This document shows, piece after piece, positions 35,059 through 43,070 of a DNA stretch of 64,000 bases (positions are counted from its first letter, which is position 1; every line of letters begins with the position of its first letter). A model generated the notes under the pieces. That model saw nothing but the letters and a program-made list of their open reading frames with translations, had not been told where the DNA came from and made no database searches. The DNA is taken from NCBI RefSeq assembly GCF_002197665.1, contig NZ_NBBJ01000001.1:124001-188000 (forward strand), written 5' to 3'. Source of the DNA: Sphingomonas mucosissima. Its GTDB lineage: Bacteria; Pseudomonadota; Alphaproteobacteria; Sphingomonadales; Sphingomonadaceae. Both the position numbers and the translations under genes were made by a program.

Positions 35059-35943
35059 TCACGCGTGCAGATGGCGATTGAGGAACGCGATCGTGCGGCT
35101 CCACGCGAGGTCAGCGGCCGGTTTGTTGTAGCGCGCGGCCGACGTATCGTTGTTGAAGGCGTGATCGACGCCGGGATAGGTGAATGCCTCCACCGGCTTG
35201 CCCGCGGCCTTCAGCGCCGCGACCCACGGCTCGCCGGTCTGCGCGACGCGCGCGTCGGTGCCGGCGTAATGGAGCATCAGCGGGGTATTCACCTTTGGCG
35301 CCTCGGCGGCTGCGGGTGCGGGGCCGTAATAAGATACGCCGGCATCAATCCCGCCTGCGATTGCCATGCGGTTGACGAAGGCGCCGCCCCAGCAGAAGCC
35401 GATCATGCCGACCTTGCCGGTAACGCGCGGCATCGTGCGCGCCGCGTCTGCAAAGCCGCGCGCCTGGGCGAGAGCGAGGTCGTAATCTACCGTGCCGATC
35501 AACTCGCGCGCCTTGTCCTCGTCCGCCGGGGTGCCGCCCTGCGACGCGAGGAGATCGGGGGCGATGGCGACGAAGCCGGCCAGCGCGATGCGGCGCGCGA
35601 CATCCTGGATGTGCGGCGTGAGCCCGCGGTTCTCGTGGACGACGAGGACGGTGCCACGCTTCGCGGCGGTCTTCGCGTAACCTTTTGGTGCGGCGTGATA
35701 AGCGCGCGCGGGCTGGCCGGCCTGTGTGCCCGAGCGCATGCCGACATCGAGCCGCTGGTCCGCCGCGTCGACGATCGCCGCAGCTGCGGGAGATGCGGCG
35801 ATTCCGGCGATCAGCGCCTCGGCCGCGATCGTCGAGCCCGCCAGCGCCGTCATCTGGCGCAGCAGCGTTCGGCGGTCGCGATGTTCATGCGTGAAGGCGT
35901 CGTAGAGCTGAACGGCGCGGTCGCGCAGGGAAGGTTCGGTCAC
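35059..35943 (-). CDS. Dienelactone hydrolase family protein with N-terminal export-like segment
   Basis: A 294-residue alpha/beta hydrolase from a GTG start. After a short cytoplasmic-type segment there is a twin-arginine-like DRRTLLRQM followed by an Ala-rich hydrophobic stretch ending SPAAAAIV. This suggests Tat export or membrane anchoring, a layout I recall from other alphaproteobacterial members. The catalytic triad is recognisable: nucleophile Cys in GFCWGG, Asp in YAGTDARV and His in GVDHAFNND. Dienelactone hydrolase opens lactones in aromatic degradation; the true substrate is not known. It lies 35 bases upstream of the GST gene on the same strand. Confidence 0.87.
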   Translation of the reverse strand: MTEPSLRDRAVQLYDAFTHEHRDRRTLLRQMTALAGSTIAAEALIAGIAASPAAAAIVDAADQRLDVGMRSGTQAGQPARAYHAAPKGYAKTAAKRGTVLVVHENRGLTPHIQDVARRIALAGFVAIAPDLLASQGGTPADEDKARELIGTVDYDLALAQARGFADAARTMPRVTGKVGMIGFCWGGAFVNRMAIAGGIDAGVSYYGPAPAAAEAPKVNTPLMLHYAGTDARVAQTGEPWVAALKAAGKPVEAFTYPGVDHAFNNDTSAARYNKPAADLAWSRTIAFLNRHLHA

Positions 35944-36097
35944 AGGGCACTCCCGAATCGCCCCTTGGCGGGCGCACACGAGAGGCTAGACCGCGCGACC
36001 GGGGGAGGCGAGGGGCATGTTGCGGCGGCTGCCGAGTTGGCGGCGAGCAGCTAGAACGGGCCGAGCAACGAGAAAGCGCAGCGGGCGTTGGGGGGGG

Positions 36098-36877
36098 ATG
36101 GCAACACGTGTTCACACCGGTTCACCGGGGCCGATCAACGCGGCGATGATCGCGGTGCTGGCGGCAGCGGTGCTCCAGATCCTGACCCCGCTGCTGCCGC
36201 AACTCGGCCTCGGAGAGCCGATCGGCGCGCGATCCGATGCCGTGCGCACGCTGATCACGCCGGCTGGCTGGGCGTTCTCGATCTGGGGCGCGCTATATAC
36301 GGGCGCGACATTGTTCGCGATCTATCAGGCGCTGCCCGCGCAGCGCGGCAATCCGCTGCTGCGCCAGATCCGCTGGCCGGCTGCGGGCGCGTTCCTGGGC
36401 AACGCCTTGTGGGCCGCCTATACCCAGATCTACGGCCTCAGCGTGGTATCGGTGGCGATCATTGCCGGCACACTCATATGCCTGCTGACCATCTACCGCA
36501 TCGTATCGGACGCGCGTCTCTCCACCGGAGAGCGGTGGCTGGTCTATCTACCGCTCAGTGCGCTGGCGGCGTGGCTCACTGTCGCTACGATGGTGAATAT
36601 CGCCGCTTCATTGCGTTACCACGGCGTGGAGGGCAGGGCGGCGGCGCCGCTGATCGGCGCGGCGATCATCGTGGTAGCGGGCGTGATCGCGGCCGCGGCC
36701 CTGGTGCGCGGGCGCGGCAACCCGCCTTATGCCGCCGTGTTCCTGTGGGCGCTGGCGGCGATTTATGCTGCTGGCGGCCGCGAAGCCGGCGTGATTGCGG
36801 CGGCGACAGCGGTTGCGGCGGTGCTGGTGGTAGGCGGTGCCGTCGCTGGCGCGCGGCGTGCTCAGCCTCTTCGGTAA
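36098..36877 (+). CDS. TspO/MBR-like tryptophan-rich membrane protein
   Basis: A 259-residue polytopic protein with seven or more predicted helices. Segments TPAGWAFSIWGALYTGATLFAIYQ and GNALWAAYTQIYGL match tryptophan-rich sensory protein relatives, a larger cousin group of TspO. TspO proteins bind porphyrins and cholesterol-like molecules; this group has no assigned function. The ATG at 36098 follows a run of seven Gs that likely serves as ribosome-binding site. The 3' gap to the convergent MipA gene (36878-36999) shows nothing clear. Confidence 0.75.
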   Translation: MATRVHTGSPGPINAAMIAVLAAAVLQILTPLLPQLGLGEPIGARSDAVRTLITPAGWAFSIWGALYTGATLFAIYQALPAQRGNPLLRQIRWPAAGAFLGNALWAAYTQIYGLSVVSVAIIAGTLICLLTIYRIVSDARLSTGERWLVYLPLSALAAWLTVATMVNIAASLRYHGVEGRAAAPLIGAAIIVVAGVIAAAALVRGRGNPPYAAVFLWALAAIYAAGGREAGVIAAATAVAAVLVVGGAVAGARRAQPLR

Positions 36878-36999
36878 AGTGGTTCGCGGCCGCTGCGGTC
36901 CGCTGTTTCGGATGGTGCCAGGTGACGCCCCGTCATGGCTGCCGACCCATGTCATCGCGCCGCTGCCGATGGCAATAATCCGCCGGCCTGCGTCAGTCG

Positions 37000-37836
37000 T
37001 CAGAGATTGAAGCGATAGCCATAGCCGAGGCCGAGCGTGAATTGCATGCGGCGGCCGCGTTCGCGCACCAGCGGCGAATCGGCGGCTTCATCGCCGAGCC
37101 GGTCGAGGCCGGTGAACAGCGTCAGTGCGCTTCGCCGATCGAGCGGGCGGATGACCGATCCGCCGACGCCAACGGACAATAAGCCCCCAGACGGCGCATA
37201 AGTGCGAAGCCCGGAGCGCTGCGACTGGACCGCGTCGATCCCGAAATAAGTGTCGAGATAGTTCCTGCTTGCCAGCGTGGCGCGTGGCCCGAAGTTCATG
37301 ATCATACGGCCGGCGCGGGCCTGATAACTGATCGATGTATCGGCAACGATGCCGGTGTGCCCGCCAAAGCCCTGCCGAACCTCGACCCGGCCGCGCCACG
37401 ACCCGAGCCGACGTTCAACAAAGCCGCCAACCTCGCCGGCGGCGCTGACGTCGCCCAATCCAAGCAGCGCATCGCTGCCGCCGGTGATGATGAAGGGCGA
37501 TCCGCCCCGTTCCTCGTCCCGCCCGAAGCGGATCTTGGCCAATGGCCCCGCTTTCCAGCCGCCGCTGTTCACCGCATTCCAACCGAGCCCATCGGGGATC
37601 GAGGCGAAGATCACGTCCTTGTAGTTGAACCGCAGGTCCGGGAAGAGCGACAGCGCCATGTCGCGCGACGCTTGCCACACCGGGCTGAGAACGGGTGCCG
37701 CACCGATCGTCATGCTCCAGCCGTTGGCACCTGGCAGGGCGGCGCGGGCGGCGGGGGGAGCCGGCGGCGGGTTCTGCGTCTGGGCAAGGCAGGGCTGGGC
37801 CGCGGCTACCGCGGCGGCGATAACGATGGAGCGCAT
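37000..37836 (-). CDS. MipA/OmpV family outer-membrane protein
   Basis: A 278-residue protein with a signal peptide (MRSIVIAAAVAAAQPCLAQ). The remainder has the alternating pattern of a beta-barrel, including WSMTIGAAPVLSPVW, FNYKDVIFASIPDGLGWN and the terminal LGLGYGYRFNL ending in a hydrophobic residue, typical of barrel assembly signals. E. coli MipA is a scaffold for the MltA lytic transglycosylase and PBP1B; OmpV is a porin-like protein. The N-terminal Pro/Ala-rich linker precedes the barrel. It begins just after the GNAT gene ends, probably in the same transcript. Confidence 0.85.
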   Translation of the reverse strand: MRSIVIAAAVAAAQPCLAQTQNPPPAPPAARAALPGANGWSMTIGAAPVLSPVWQASRDMALSLFPDLRFNYKDVIFASIPDGLGWNAVNSGGWKAGPLAKIRFGRDEERGGSPFIITGGSDALLGLGDVSAAGEVGGFVERRLGSWRGRVEVRQGFGGHTGIVADTSISYQARAGRMIMNFGPRATLASRNYLDTYFGIDAVQSQRSGLRTYAPSGGLLSVGVGGSVIRPLDRRSALTLFTGLDRLGDEAADSPLVRERGRRMQFTLGLGYGYRFNL

Positions 37837-37837
37837 C

Positions 37838-38440
37838 TCACTTCCTCTTTTCGGCAGGCGGCGGCGCGTGACACGAGCCGCAACCGTCGTCACGCAGCCG
37901 TAATAATGTCGGGCCGGCGAAACGGAAGTGCCAGATGGACGAACGGGAACCGCGGCGTGCTTGCGACGCCTGCGCTGACGGTGCGTCGAGGCGCATCGTC
38001 ATGAAGCGGTTGTGCGGGCTTTCGGGATAGCCGCCGAAGACCGGCCCGTCGGTGAAGCCCGCCGCTTCATACATCCGATTGGCCGCATCGAACATCGGCG
38101 CGGTGCCTGTCTCCAGGCTGACCCGGAGATAGCCCCGGGTGCGGGCGAGCGCGACAAGGTGCGCCAGGATCGCACGGCCGACACCGCGGCGCAGATGCGC
38201 GGGCGCGGTGCGCATCGATTTGATCTCGCCATGATCGGGCGACAATTGGCGCAGCGCGCCAATGCCGAGCAGCGTGTCACCTTCCCAGGCGCACCAGAAG
38301 CTGATGGCGGGATCGCGCAGCCCGGCGGCGCCCATGGCATGGGCATTGTCCTGCGGCGTGGTGGCGCGTGCCTCCGCCTGATGATGCGCGACGAGGGCGA
38401 TCACTTGCGGATCGTCGAGACCGCCCTCGCGCATCTCCAT
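37838..38440 (-). CDS. GNAT family N-acetyltransferase
   Basis: A 200-residue GNAT acetyltransferase. The acetyl-CoA motif appears as MRTAPAHLRRGVGRAILAHLVALAR, with the later EAAGFTDGPVFGGYP motif. Its ATG shares an A with the stop codon of the M14 carboxypeptidase gene, so the two are coupled. The catalytic domain ends near residue 153; the remaining tail of about 45 residues (with RLRDDGCGSCHAPPP) is not typical and runs almost to the MipA start. The acceptor substrate is unknown, but family members similar to PhnO or YafP act on small molecules. Confidence 0.85.
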   Translation of the reverse strand: MEMREGGLDDPQVIALVAHHQAEARATTPQDNAHAMGAAGLRDPAISFWCAWEGDTLLGIGALRQLSPDHGEIKSMRTAPAHLRRGVGRAILAHLVALARTRGYLRVSLETGTAPMFDAANRMYEAAGFTDGPVFGGYPESPHNRFMTMRLDAPSAQASQARRGSRSSIWHFRFAGPTLLRLRDDGCGSCHAPPPAEKRK

Positions 38441-39579
38441 CACAGATCCCCGATCATCTCGCTGAGCACTTCGAGGCACGAGACCCCCAGTTTCGCGGAC
38501 CGCTCCGGCGACCAGGCGAACGCCGGGTCGGGGTTTGCATCGTGATCCTTGAACGGCATTTCCAGCGTGACGCTAACCGCGCCGAACCGCTCGGCCAGTT
38601 GGTTGGTCGACATGGAGAGATTAGCGCGGCCGGGCTGCGACTTTTCGTAGCCAAGCGCGGTCTGGAAATCGGGCGTATGCGCCGCCAGCCGCTGACCGAA
38701 CTCGACGAACAGATTGCCGCGCCGCTCGGTCCAGGAGGGAACGCCTTCGAAGCCGGCGATGAAGTTTGCCGCGATTGCCTCGTCACCATGAACGTCCATG
38801 GCGAAGTTCACGCCGGTTTCGTCCATGGCATTGCGTACGCACAGCACTTCGGGGCTGCGCTCGGGCGTGGGCGCGTGCCATTCGCGATTGAGGTTCACGC
38901 CCGCGGCATTGGTGCGCAGGTGGCCGCGGCGCGTGCCGTCCGGGTTCATGTTCGGCACGACGTGGACCGTTGCGGCCTCCAGCAGGGGCGCAGCGGCCGC
39001 GCTCGTTAGCCAGTCGAGCGCGCCTTCCATCCACCATTCGGCCATCGATTCGCCGGGGTGCTGGCGCGCGTAGAGCCACACCGATTTGGGGCCGGTGCCG
39101 ATGTCGAAACAGTCGATCGCCTGGCCGTCCAGCGAGGTGCCGAGCTCGCGATGGCGGACGCCGGGGCGGGCCGCGATGCGCGCGACCAGATCGGCGTGCT
39201 GCTCCATCGTATAAGGCGCGAAATAGGCGAACCAGACGATTTGCCCGTCAGAAGTGGCGGCGTCACCCGCTGCCGCACCGCCGGGCCAATCGAATTCGAG
39301 CACGCCATCGGCGTAGCGCGTGTCCACCGTATGCCACGCCTTGCGATCGGTGGACGCACGGGTGCGGTATCCCGGCCAGCCGAACGGATAGGCCGAGCCG
39401 CCCGCGTTGAGGATGCGGAAGGTCAGTCGCCGGCCCGCCGCACCAGCGACCCGGAAGTAGAACCATTGGTAGAAATCGGACTGGTGATCCTTGACGATCT
39501 CGAGATCGACGCGATCACCAGTGATTCCGATCAGGCGAATATTGCCGCTGTCGAAAGCGGCGTTGATGCTGAAGCTCAT
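38440..39579 (-). CDS. M14-family zinc carboxypeptidase, cytosolic-carboxypeptidase-like
   Basis: A 379-residue protein with an N-terminal beta-sandwich domain (about 1-125) and a zinc carboxypeptidase domain, the layout of the CCP/AGTPBP1-type M14 subfamily. Zinc ligands fit His174 and Glu177 in RQHPGESMAEWW and His264 in MDVHGDE; the substrate-binding NxR appears as NLNREW near 229-234, and Glu340 in VTLEMPFKD fits the catalytic base. Bacterial members are cytoplasmic and their substrates are unknown. The gene overlaps the DUF4136 lipoprotein gene by four bases upstream and GNAT downstream. Confidence 0.9.
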   Translation of the reverse strand: MSFSINAAFDSGNIRLIGITGDRVDLEIVKDHQSDFYQWFYFRVAGAAGRRLTFRILNAGGSAYPFGWPGYRTRASTDRKAWHTVDTRYADGVLEFDWPGGAAAGDAATSDGQIVWFAYFAPYTMEQHADLVARIAARPGVRHRELGTSLDGQAIDCFDIGTGPKSVWLYARQHPGESMAEWWMEGALDWLTSAAAAPLLEAATVHVVPNMNPDGTRRGHLRTNAAGVNLNREWHAPTPERSPEVLCVRNAMDETGVNFAMDVHGDEAIAANFIAGFEGVPSWTERRGNLFVEFGQRLAAHTPDFQTALGYEKSQPGRANLSMSTNQLAERFGAVSVTLEMPFKDHDANPDPAFAWSPERSAKLGVSCLEVLSEMIGDL

Positions 39580-40175
39580 GGCACCTGGATAGTGCGGCCG
39601 CTCTCGCCGGGGAAGTCGGCGAAGAGTGCGCGCGCGAGCCGCGTGGCGACCGCCGCCGCGTCGGCATCGGAGGCGGTGATGTCCGTCAGCGATTGCGCCT
39701 GGCCTTCCCACACCGCGTCAGGCCCCTGGCGGATCCGCACGGACAGTTCCGTTACCACGCCTTCGCCGGCGCCCGAGCCGCCCACCGGTAGGCTGACGCC
39801 GCCGCCAAGGCCCACGCCGCCGCCGCGCCCGCCGCTGATGCCGCCGCCACCGAGCCCGATCGAAATGGGCGAGCGGCGCGGCGGCAGCGGCCGGGAGGCG
39901 CGGCTGAACGATACGGTGGCCAGGAACTGCGGCGTCGTGCCCGGTGCCGGATTGGTATAGCCGAGGCGCAGCAATTCGGTCTGCACGGCGGCGGCGTACG
40001 TCTTATACTCAAGGCTTGCGGTGCCGGAGCCGGTCAGCGGTTCAACGGCGACGGTGCCGCGATCGGTCATCGCGTTCAGATGGTAGCGCGTGGCCTGCAC
40101 CGGGAAACGGGACGGCCCGGTGGCACAGCCGGCGAGGGCCGCCGCCATGCCGATGACGATCACAAAACGGCCCAT
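39576..40175 (-). CDS. DUF4136 domain-containing lipoprotein
   Basis: A 199-residue lipoprotein (LAGC with Cys17). The DUF4136 pattern is seen in VQATRYHLN early, [17 protein letters not shown] near 60-75, a long Gly-rich segment (about 105-135) and [18 protein letters not shown], followed by a terminal helix ending [14 protein letters not shown]. Members have no established function. It is first in a coupled run (lipoprotein, M14 peptidase, GNAT, and MipA behind them). Confidence 0.85.
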   Translation of the reverse strand: MGRFVIVIGMAAALAGCATGPSRFPVQATRYHLNAMTDRGTVAVEPLTGSGTASLEYKTYAAAVQTELLRLGYTNPAPGTTPQFLATVSFSRASRPLPPRRSPISIGLGGGGISGGRGGGVGLGGGVSLPVGGSGAGEGVVTELSVRIRQGPDAVWEGQAQSLTDITASDADAAAVATRLARALFADFPGESGRTIQVP

Positions 40176-40235
40176 GACACTTCTCCCAGCGTTCGTTACG
40201 GTGATTCAACGCTTGTCTCTGTTGGCGGCTCCGTC

Positions 40236-40264
40236 TTGACTTGCAAGAGGGCTGCCACTAGGCG
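40236..40264 (+). promoter_or_regulatory. Probable promoter of rpmJ
   Basis: TTGACT at 40236-40241 and TAGGCG at 40259-40264 with a 17-base spacer lie 44 bases ahead of the rpmJ start. The strong -35 and the weak -10 fit growth-linked sphingomonad promoters as I recall them; this is an inference. Confidence 0.45.
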
Positions 40265-40307
40265 CGCACCCTTTCCGATCACGCATAAACATAGAAGCGA
40301 ATCCGCC

Positions 40308-40433
40308 ATGAAGATCCGCAATAGCCTGAAGTCGCTCAAGGACCGCCACCGCGACAACCGCGTCATCCGCCGTCGCGGCCGGACCTATGTCATCAACAAG
40401 ACGAACCGTCGCTTCAAGGCTCGCCAGGGCTGA
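40308..40433 (+). CDS. rpmJ: 50S ribosomal protein L36, zinc-free form
   Basis: A 41-residue highly basic protein ([19 protein letters not shown]...) that is ribosomal protein L36 of the type lacking the four zinc ligands: no cysteines are present. Such forms serve either as the only L36 or as a substitute when zinc is scarce (YkgO-like). The gene stands alone with its own promoter and is followed four bases later by a HAD hydrolase gene. Confidence 0.95.
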   Translation: MKIRNSLKSLKDRHRDNRVIRRRGRTYVINKTNRRFKARQG

Positions 40434-40437
40434 TTTG

Positions 40438-41049
40438 ATGCGGCCGATTGCCGTTGTCTTCGACATCGGCAACGTCCTGTACGACTGGGACCCCAAGGTC
40501 CTCTACCGGCGCCTCATCAGCGATGATGAGGCGCTGGACGTATTCCTGCGCGATGTCTGCTCCAAGGAGTGGCATTTCCAGCATGACGCCGGCCGTCCCT
40601 TTGCGGAGACGTCGGCGGAGCTATCCGCGCGCTTTCCGCAGCATGCGGAGCTGATCGCCCAATGGGGTCCGCGATTCTCGGAACAGATCCCGGGGCCCGT
40701 TCCAGGCATGCCCGAGCTGGTCGCCGAGCTTGATGAAGCCGGCGTGCCGCTGTTCGCGATCACCAATTTCAGCGATGAATTCTTTGCGCCGTTCCGCACA
40801 CAGGAAGCCGCGATGTTCGACCGCTTTCGCGACATCGTGGTGTCGGGTGCCGAGCGGCTGGTGAAGCCGGATGCTGCGATCTACCACCTGGCGCTCGGCC
40901 GGTTTGGGCTGGCGCCGCACGAGGCGCTGTTCGTCGACGATCGGCACGACAATGTCGCGGGCGCTAAGGCGGTCGGGATGCATGCCGTGCCCTTTACCGA
41001 TGCCGCGAGCCTGCGCGCCGATCTGACCCGGTTCGGCCTGCTGGGCTGA
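40438..41049 (+). CDS. HAD family hydrolase (YihX-like)
   Basis: A 203-residue HAD hydrolase. Motif I reads FDIGNVLYDWDP, where the second acidic residue is replaced as in YihX-type enzymes; ITNFSDEFF gives motif II, a lysine lies in RLVKPDAAIYHLAL, and VDDRHDN gives motif IV. YihX of E. coli is a glucose-1-phosphate phosphatase; this protein may be a sugar-phosphate phosphatase. It starts four bases after rpmJ and is probably co-transcribed. The convergent gap to pyk contains a hairpin at 41053-41084. Confidence 0.9.
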   Translation: MRPIAVVFDIGNVLYDWDPKVLYRRLISDDEALDVFLRDVCSKEWHFQHDAGRPFAETSAELSARFPQHAELIAQWGPRFSEQIPGPVPGMPELVAELDEAGVPLFAITNFSDEFFAPFRTQEAAMFDRFRDIVVSGAERLVKPDAAIYHLALGRFGLAPHEALFVDDRHDNVAGAKAVGMHAVPFTDAASLRADLTRFGLLG

Positions 41050-41052
41050 CCG

Positions 41053-41084
41053 GTCCCCGCCGCCGCTGCTGGGACGGCGAGGAC
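41053..41084. terminator. Weak bidirectional hairpin between the HAD gene and pyk
   Basis: GTCC-C-CGCCG pairs with CGGCG-A-GGAC around a 12-base loop between two convergent genes. There is no T tract on either side, so termination is only suggested by position. Confidence 0.4.
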
Positions 41085-41098
41085 GTAACTGTTCGCGG

Positions 41099-42553
41099 TC
41101 AGCCGTAACCCTTCAGTTCATCGCCGATGATGCCGACGACGTGGAGCACGTTGGTGGCACCCGGCGTACGGAAGGGGATGCCGGCCATGATGATCACCCG
41201 GTCGCCCGCCTTCGCCATGCCCTGGCGCAGCGCCATGCGCTTTGCCTTGGCGACCATTTCCTCGAACGAATCGACGTCGCGCGTGTGAACCGCATGGGTG
41301 CCCCACAGCAGCCCCAGCCGGCGTGCGGTCTCCATCTTTGGCGTGAGCACCAGGAGCGGAACAGACGGGCGTTCACGCGCGACCCGACGCGCGGTGGAGC
41401 CGGATGTGGTGTAGCAGATGATCGCCTTCGCCGAAATGGTGGCCGCGATGTTCTTGGCCGCCTCCGCCAGCGCGTCCGCGGTGGTCGGGTCGGGGCGCGT
41501 GACGGTGAAGCGGATCCGCTCGCCGTGCATCGGATCGCTTTCGACCGATTCGCCGATGGCGTTCATCATCGCCACCGATTCGGCCGGCCAGTCACCCGCG
41601 GCGCTTTCCGCCGACAGCATGATCGCATCCGCGCCGTCGTAGATGGCGGTAGCGACGTCGGACACCTCCGCGCGGGTGGGCGACGGGGACTTGATCATCG
41701 ATTCGAGCATCTGCGTCGCGACCACCACCGGCCGTCCGAGCCGACGCGACGTTTCCACGATCCGCTTCTGTAGCGGCGGCACCGTTTGCGGTGGCAGCTC
41801 CACGCCTAGATCGCCGCGCGCGACCATCACGCCGTCGCACATCTCGACGATTTCTTCGAGCCGATCGATCGCGGCGGGCTTCTCGATCTTGGCGAGGAGC
41901 GCGGCCTTGCCGCCGATGAGCTTGCGCGCCTCGGCCAGATCCTCGGGCCGCTGCACGAAGGACAAGGCGATCCAATCGACGCCCGCGTCGACCGCAAAGG
42001 CGAGGTCCGATCGGTCCTTGTCGGTGAGCGCGGCCATCGGGACCACCACATCGGGCACGTTCAGGCCCTTGTTGTCGCTGAGCGGGCCGCCGACCTCGAC
42101 GATGGTGACGATCTCGTCGGCGCTATGTTCGGCGACGCGCAGCACCAGCTTGCCATCGTCCAGCAGGAGCCGGGCGCCCGGCGCAATCGCCTGGAATATC
42201 TCGCGATGCGGCAACTCCACCCGGTTAGCATCGCCGGGCGTAGGGTCACGATCGAGGACGAATCGCGCGCCATGGGTGAGCTCCACCCGGCCGCCTGCGA
42301 AGCGGCCGACGCGTAGCTTGGGGCCCTGAAGATCCGCAAGAATCGTGGTTGGGCGGCCGTGGCTTTTCTCCAGCGCGCGGATCGCGTGGATGACGGGCAG
42401 CTTCGATTGCTGATCGCCGTGGCTCATGTTGATGCGAAAGGCGTCGGCGCCCGCTTCGAAGAGCTTGGCAATCATGGCGGGCGTGTTGCTCGCCGGACCC
42501 AAAGTTGCGAGCACGCGCACCTTGCGGCTGCGGGGGGTGATCGCTCGTGCCAT
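41099..42553 (-). CDS. pyk: Pyruvate kinase
   Basis: Pyruvate kinase, the last step of glycolysis (phosphoenolpyruvate and ADP to pyruvate and ATP), 484 residues. The N-terminal barrel shows FRINMSHGDQQ, ADLQGPKLRVG and KIEKPAAIDRLEEI with the active-site lysine region. The signature VARGDLGVELP and ATQMLESMIKSPSPTRAEVSDVATAIYDGADAIMLSAESA follow, and the C-terminal regulatory domain contains TTSGSTARRVARERP. The N-terminal RTITPRSRKVRVLATLGPASN-like start is family standard. It is divergent from the DUF1244 gene. Confidence 0.97.
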   Translation of the reverse strand: MARAITPRSRKVRVLATLGPASNTPAMIAKLFEAGADAFRINMSHGDQQSKLPVIHAIRALEKSHGRPTTILADLQGPKLRVGRFAGGRVELTHGARFVLDRDPTPGDANRVELPHREIFQAIAPGARLLLDDGKLVLRVAEHSADEIVTIVEVGGPLSDNKGLNVPDVVVPMAALTDKDRSDLAFAVDAGVDWIALSFVQRPEDLAEARKLIGGKAALLAKIEKPAAIDRLEEIVEMCDGVMVARGDLGVELPPQTVPPLQKRIVETSRRLGRPVVVATQMLESMIKSPSPTRAEVSDVATAIYDGADAIMLSAESAAGDWPAESVAMMNAIGESVESDPMHGERIRFTVTRPDPTTADALAEAAKNIAATISAKAIICYTTSGSTARRVARERPSVPLLVLTPKMETARRLGLLWGTHAVHTRDVDSFEEMVAKAKRMALRQGMAKAGDRVIIMAGIPFRTPGATNVLHVVGIIGDELKGYG

Positions 42554-42624
42554 GTAATCGGTTTCCTCGCTTTGCCTGCGCAGGCCTACCGCCTATCTCC
42601 CGGCGATCAACCTTGGAGACGATG

Positions 42625-42918
42625 ATGGACCCGATCGACACGATCGATGACGCAACCGCGGCGGCCGCGTTCCGCCGGCTGGTACACCATTTGCGGCACC
42701 GCACCGACGCGCAGAACGTCGACCTGATGGGGCTGGCCGGTTTCTGCCGCAACTGCCTGTCCGACTGGGTGATGGAGGCGGGCGACCTGCCGAAGGAAGC
42801 GGCGCGCGAGGCGATCTACGGCATGCCGTACGCCGAATGGAAGGCGACGCATCAGGCGGAGGCGACGCCGGAGCAGTTGCAGCGGATGCATGAAAGCGTG
42901 GCCAAGAACGCCCATTGA
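42625..42918 (+). CDS. DUF1244 domain-containing protein
   Basis: A 97-residue protein of the DUF1244 family, common in proteobacteria and of unknown function. The signature HHLRHRTDAQNVDLMGLAGFCRNCLSDW carries two nearby cysteines, followed by AAREAIYGMPYAEWKATHQ. The second of two adjacent ATGs (42625) is chosen since GGAG at 42615-42618 is six bases away from it. It is divergent from pyk. Confidence 0.9.
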   Translation: MDPIDTIDDATAAAAFRRLVHHLRHRTDAQNVDLMGLAGFCRNCLSDWVMEAGDLPKEAAREAIYGMPYAEWKATHQAEATPEQLQRMHESVAKNAH

Positions 42919-43070
42919 TGGCGGGGCGGGCGGTTCGCGGCTGTTTGCACGCCGCGGACGGCGCCTGCCGATTTCATCGCACACCGGCTTGTCGCGAATG
43001 CCGAACATCTTCTACTCACGCGGAAATATCAGCGGCGCTGCGATACGCAGCGCGACGATGGGGGTAGGCG

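Noticed and set aside
41053..41084. Strong intrinsic terminator between the HAD gene and pyk
   Set aside because: The hairpin has mismatches and no T tract on either strand, so it is listed only as a weak candidate.
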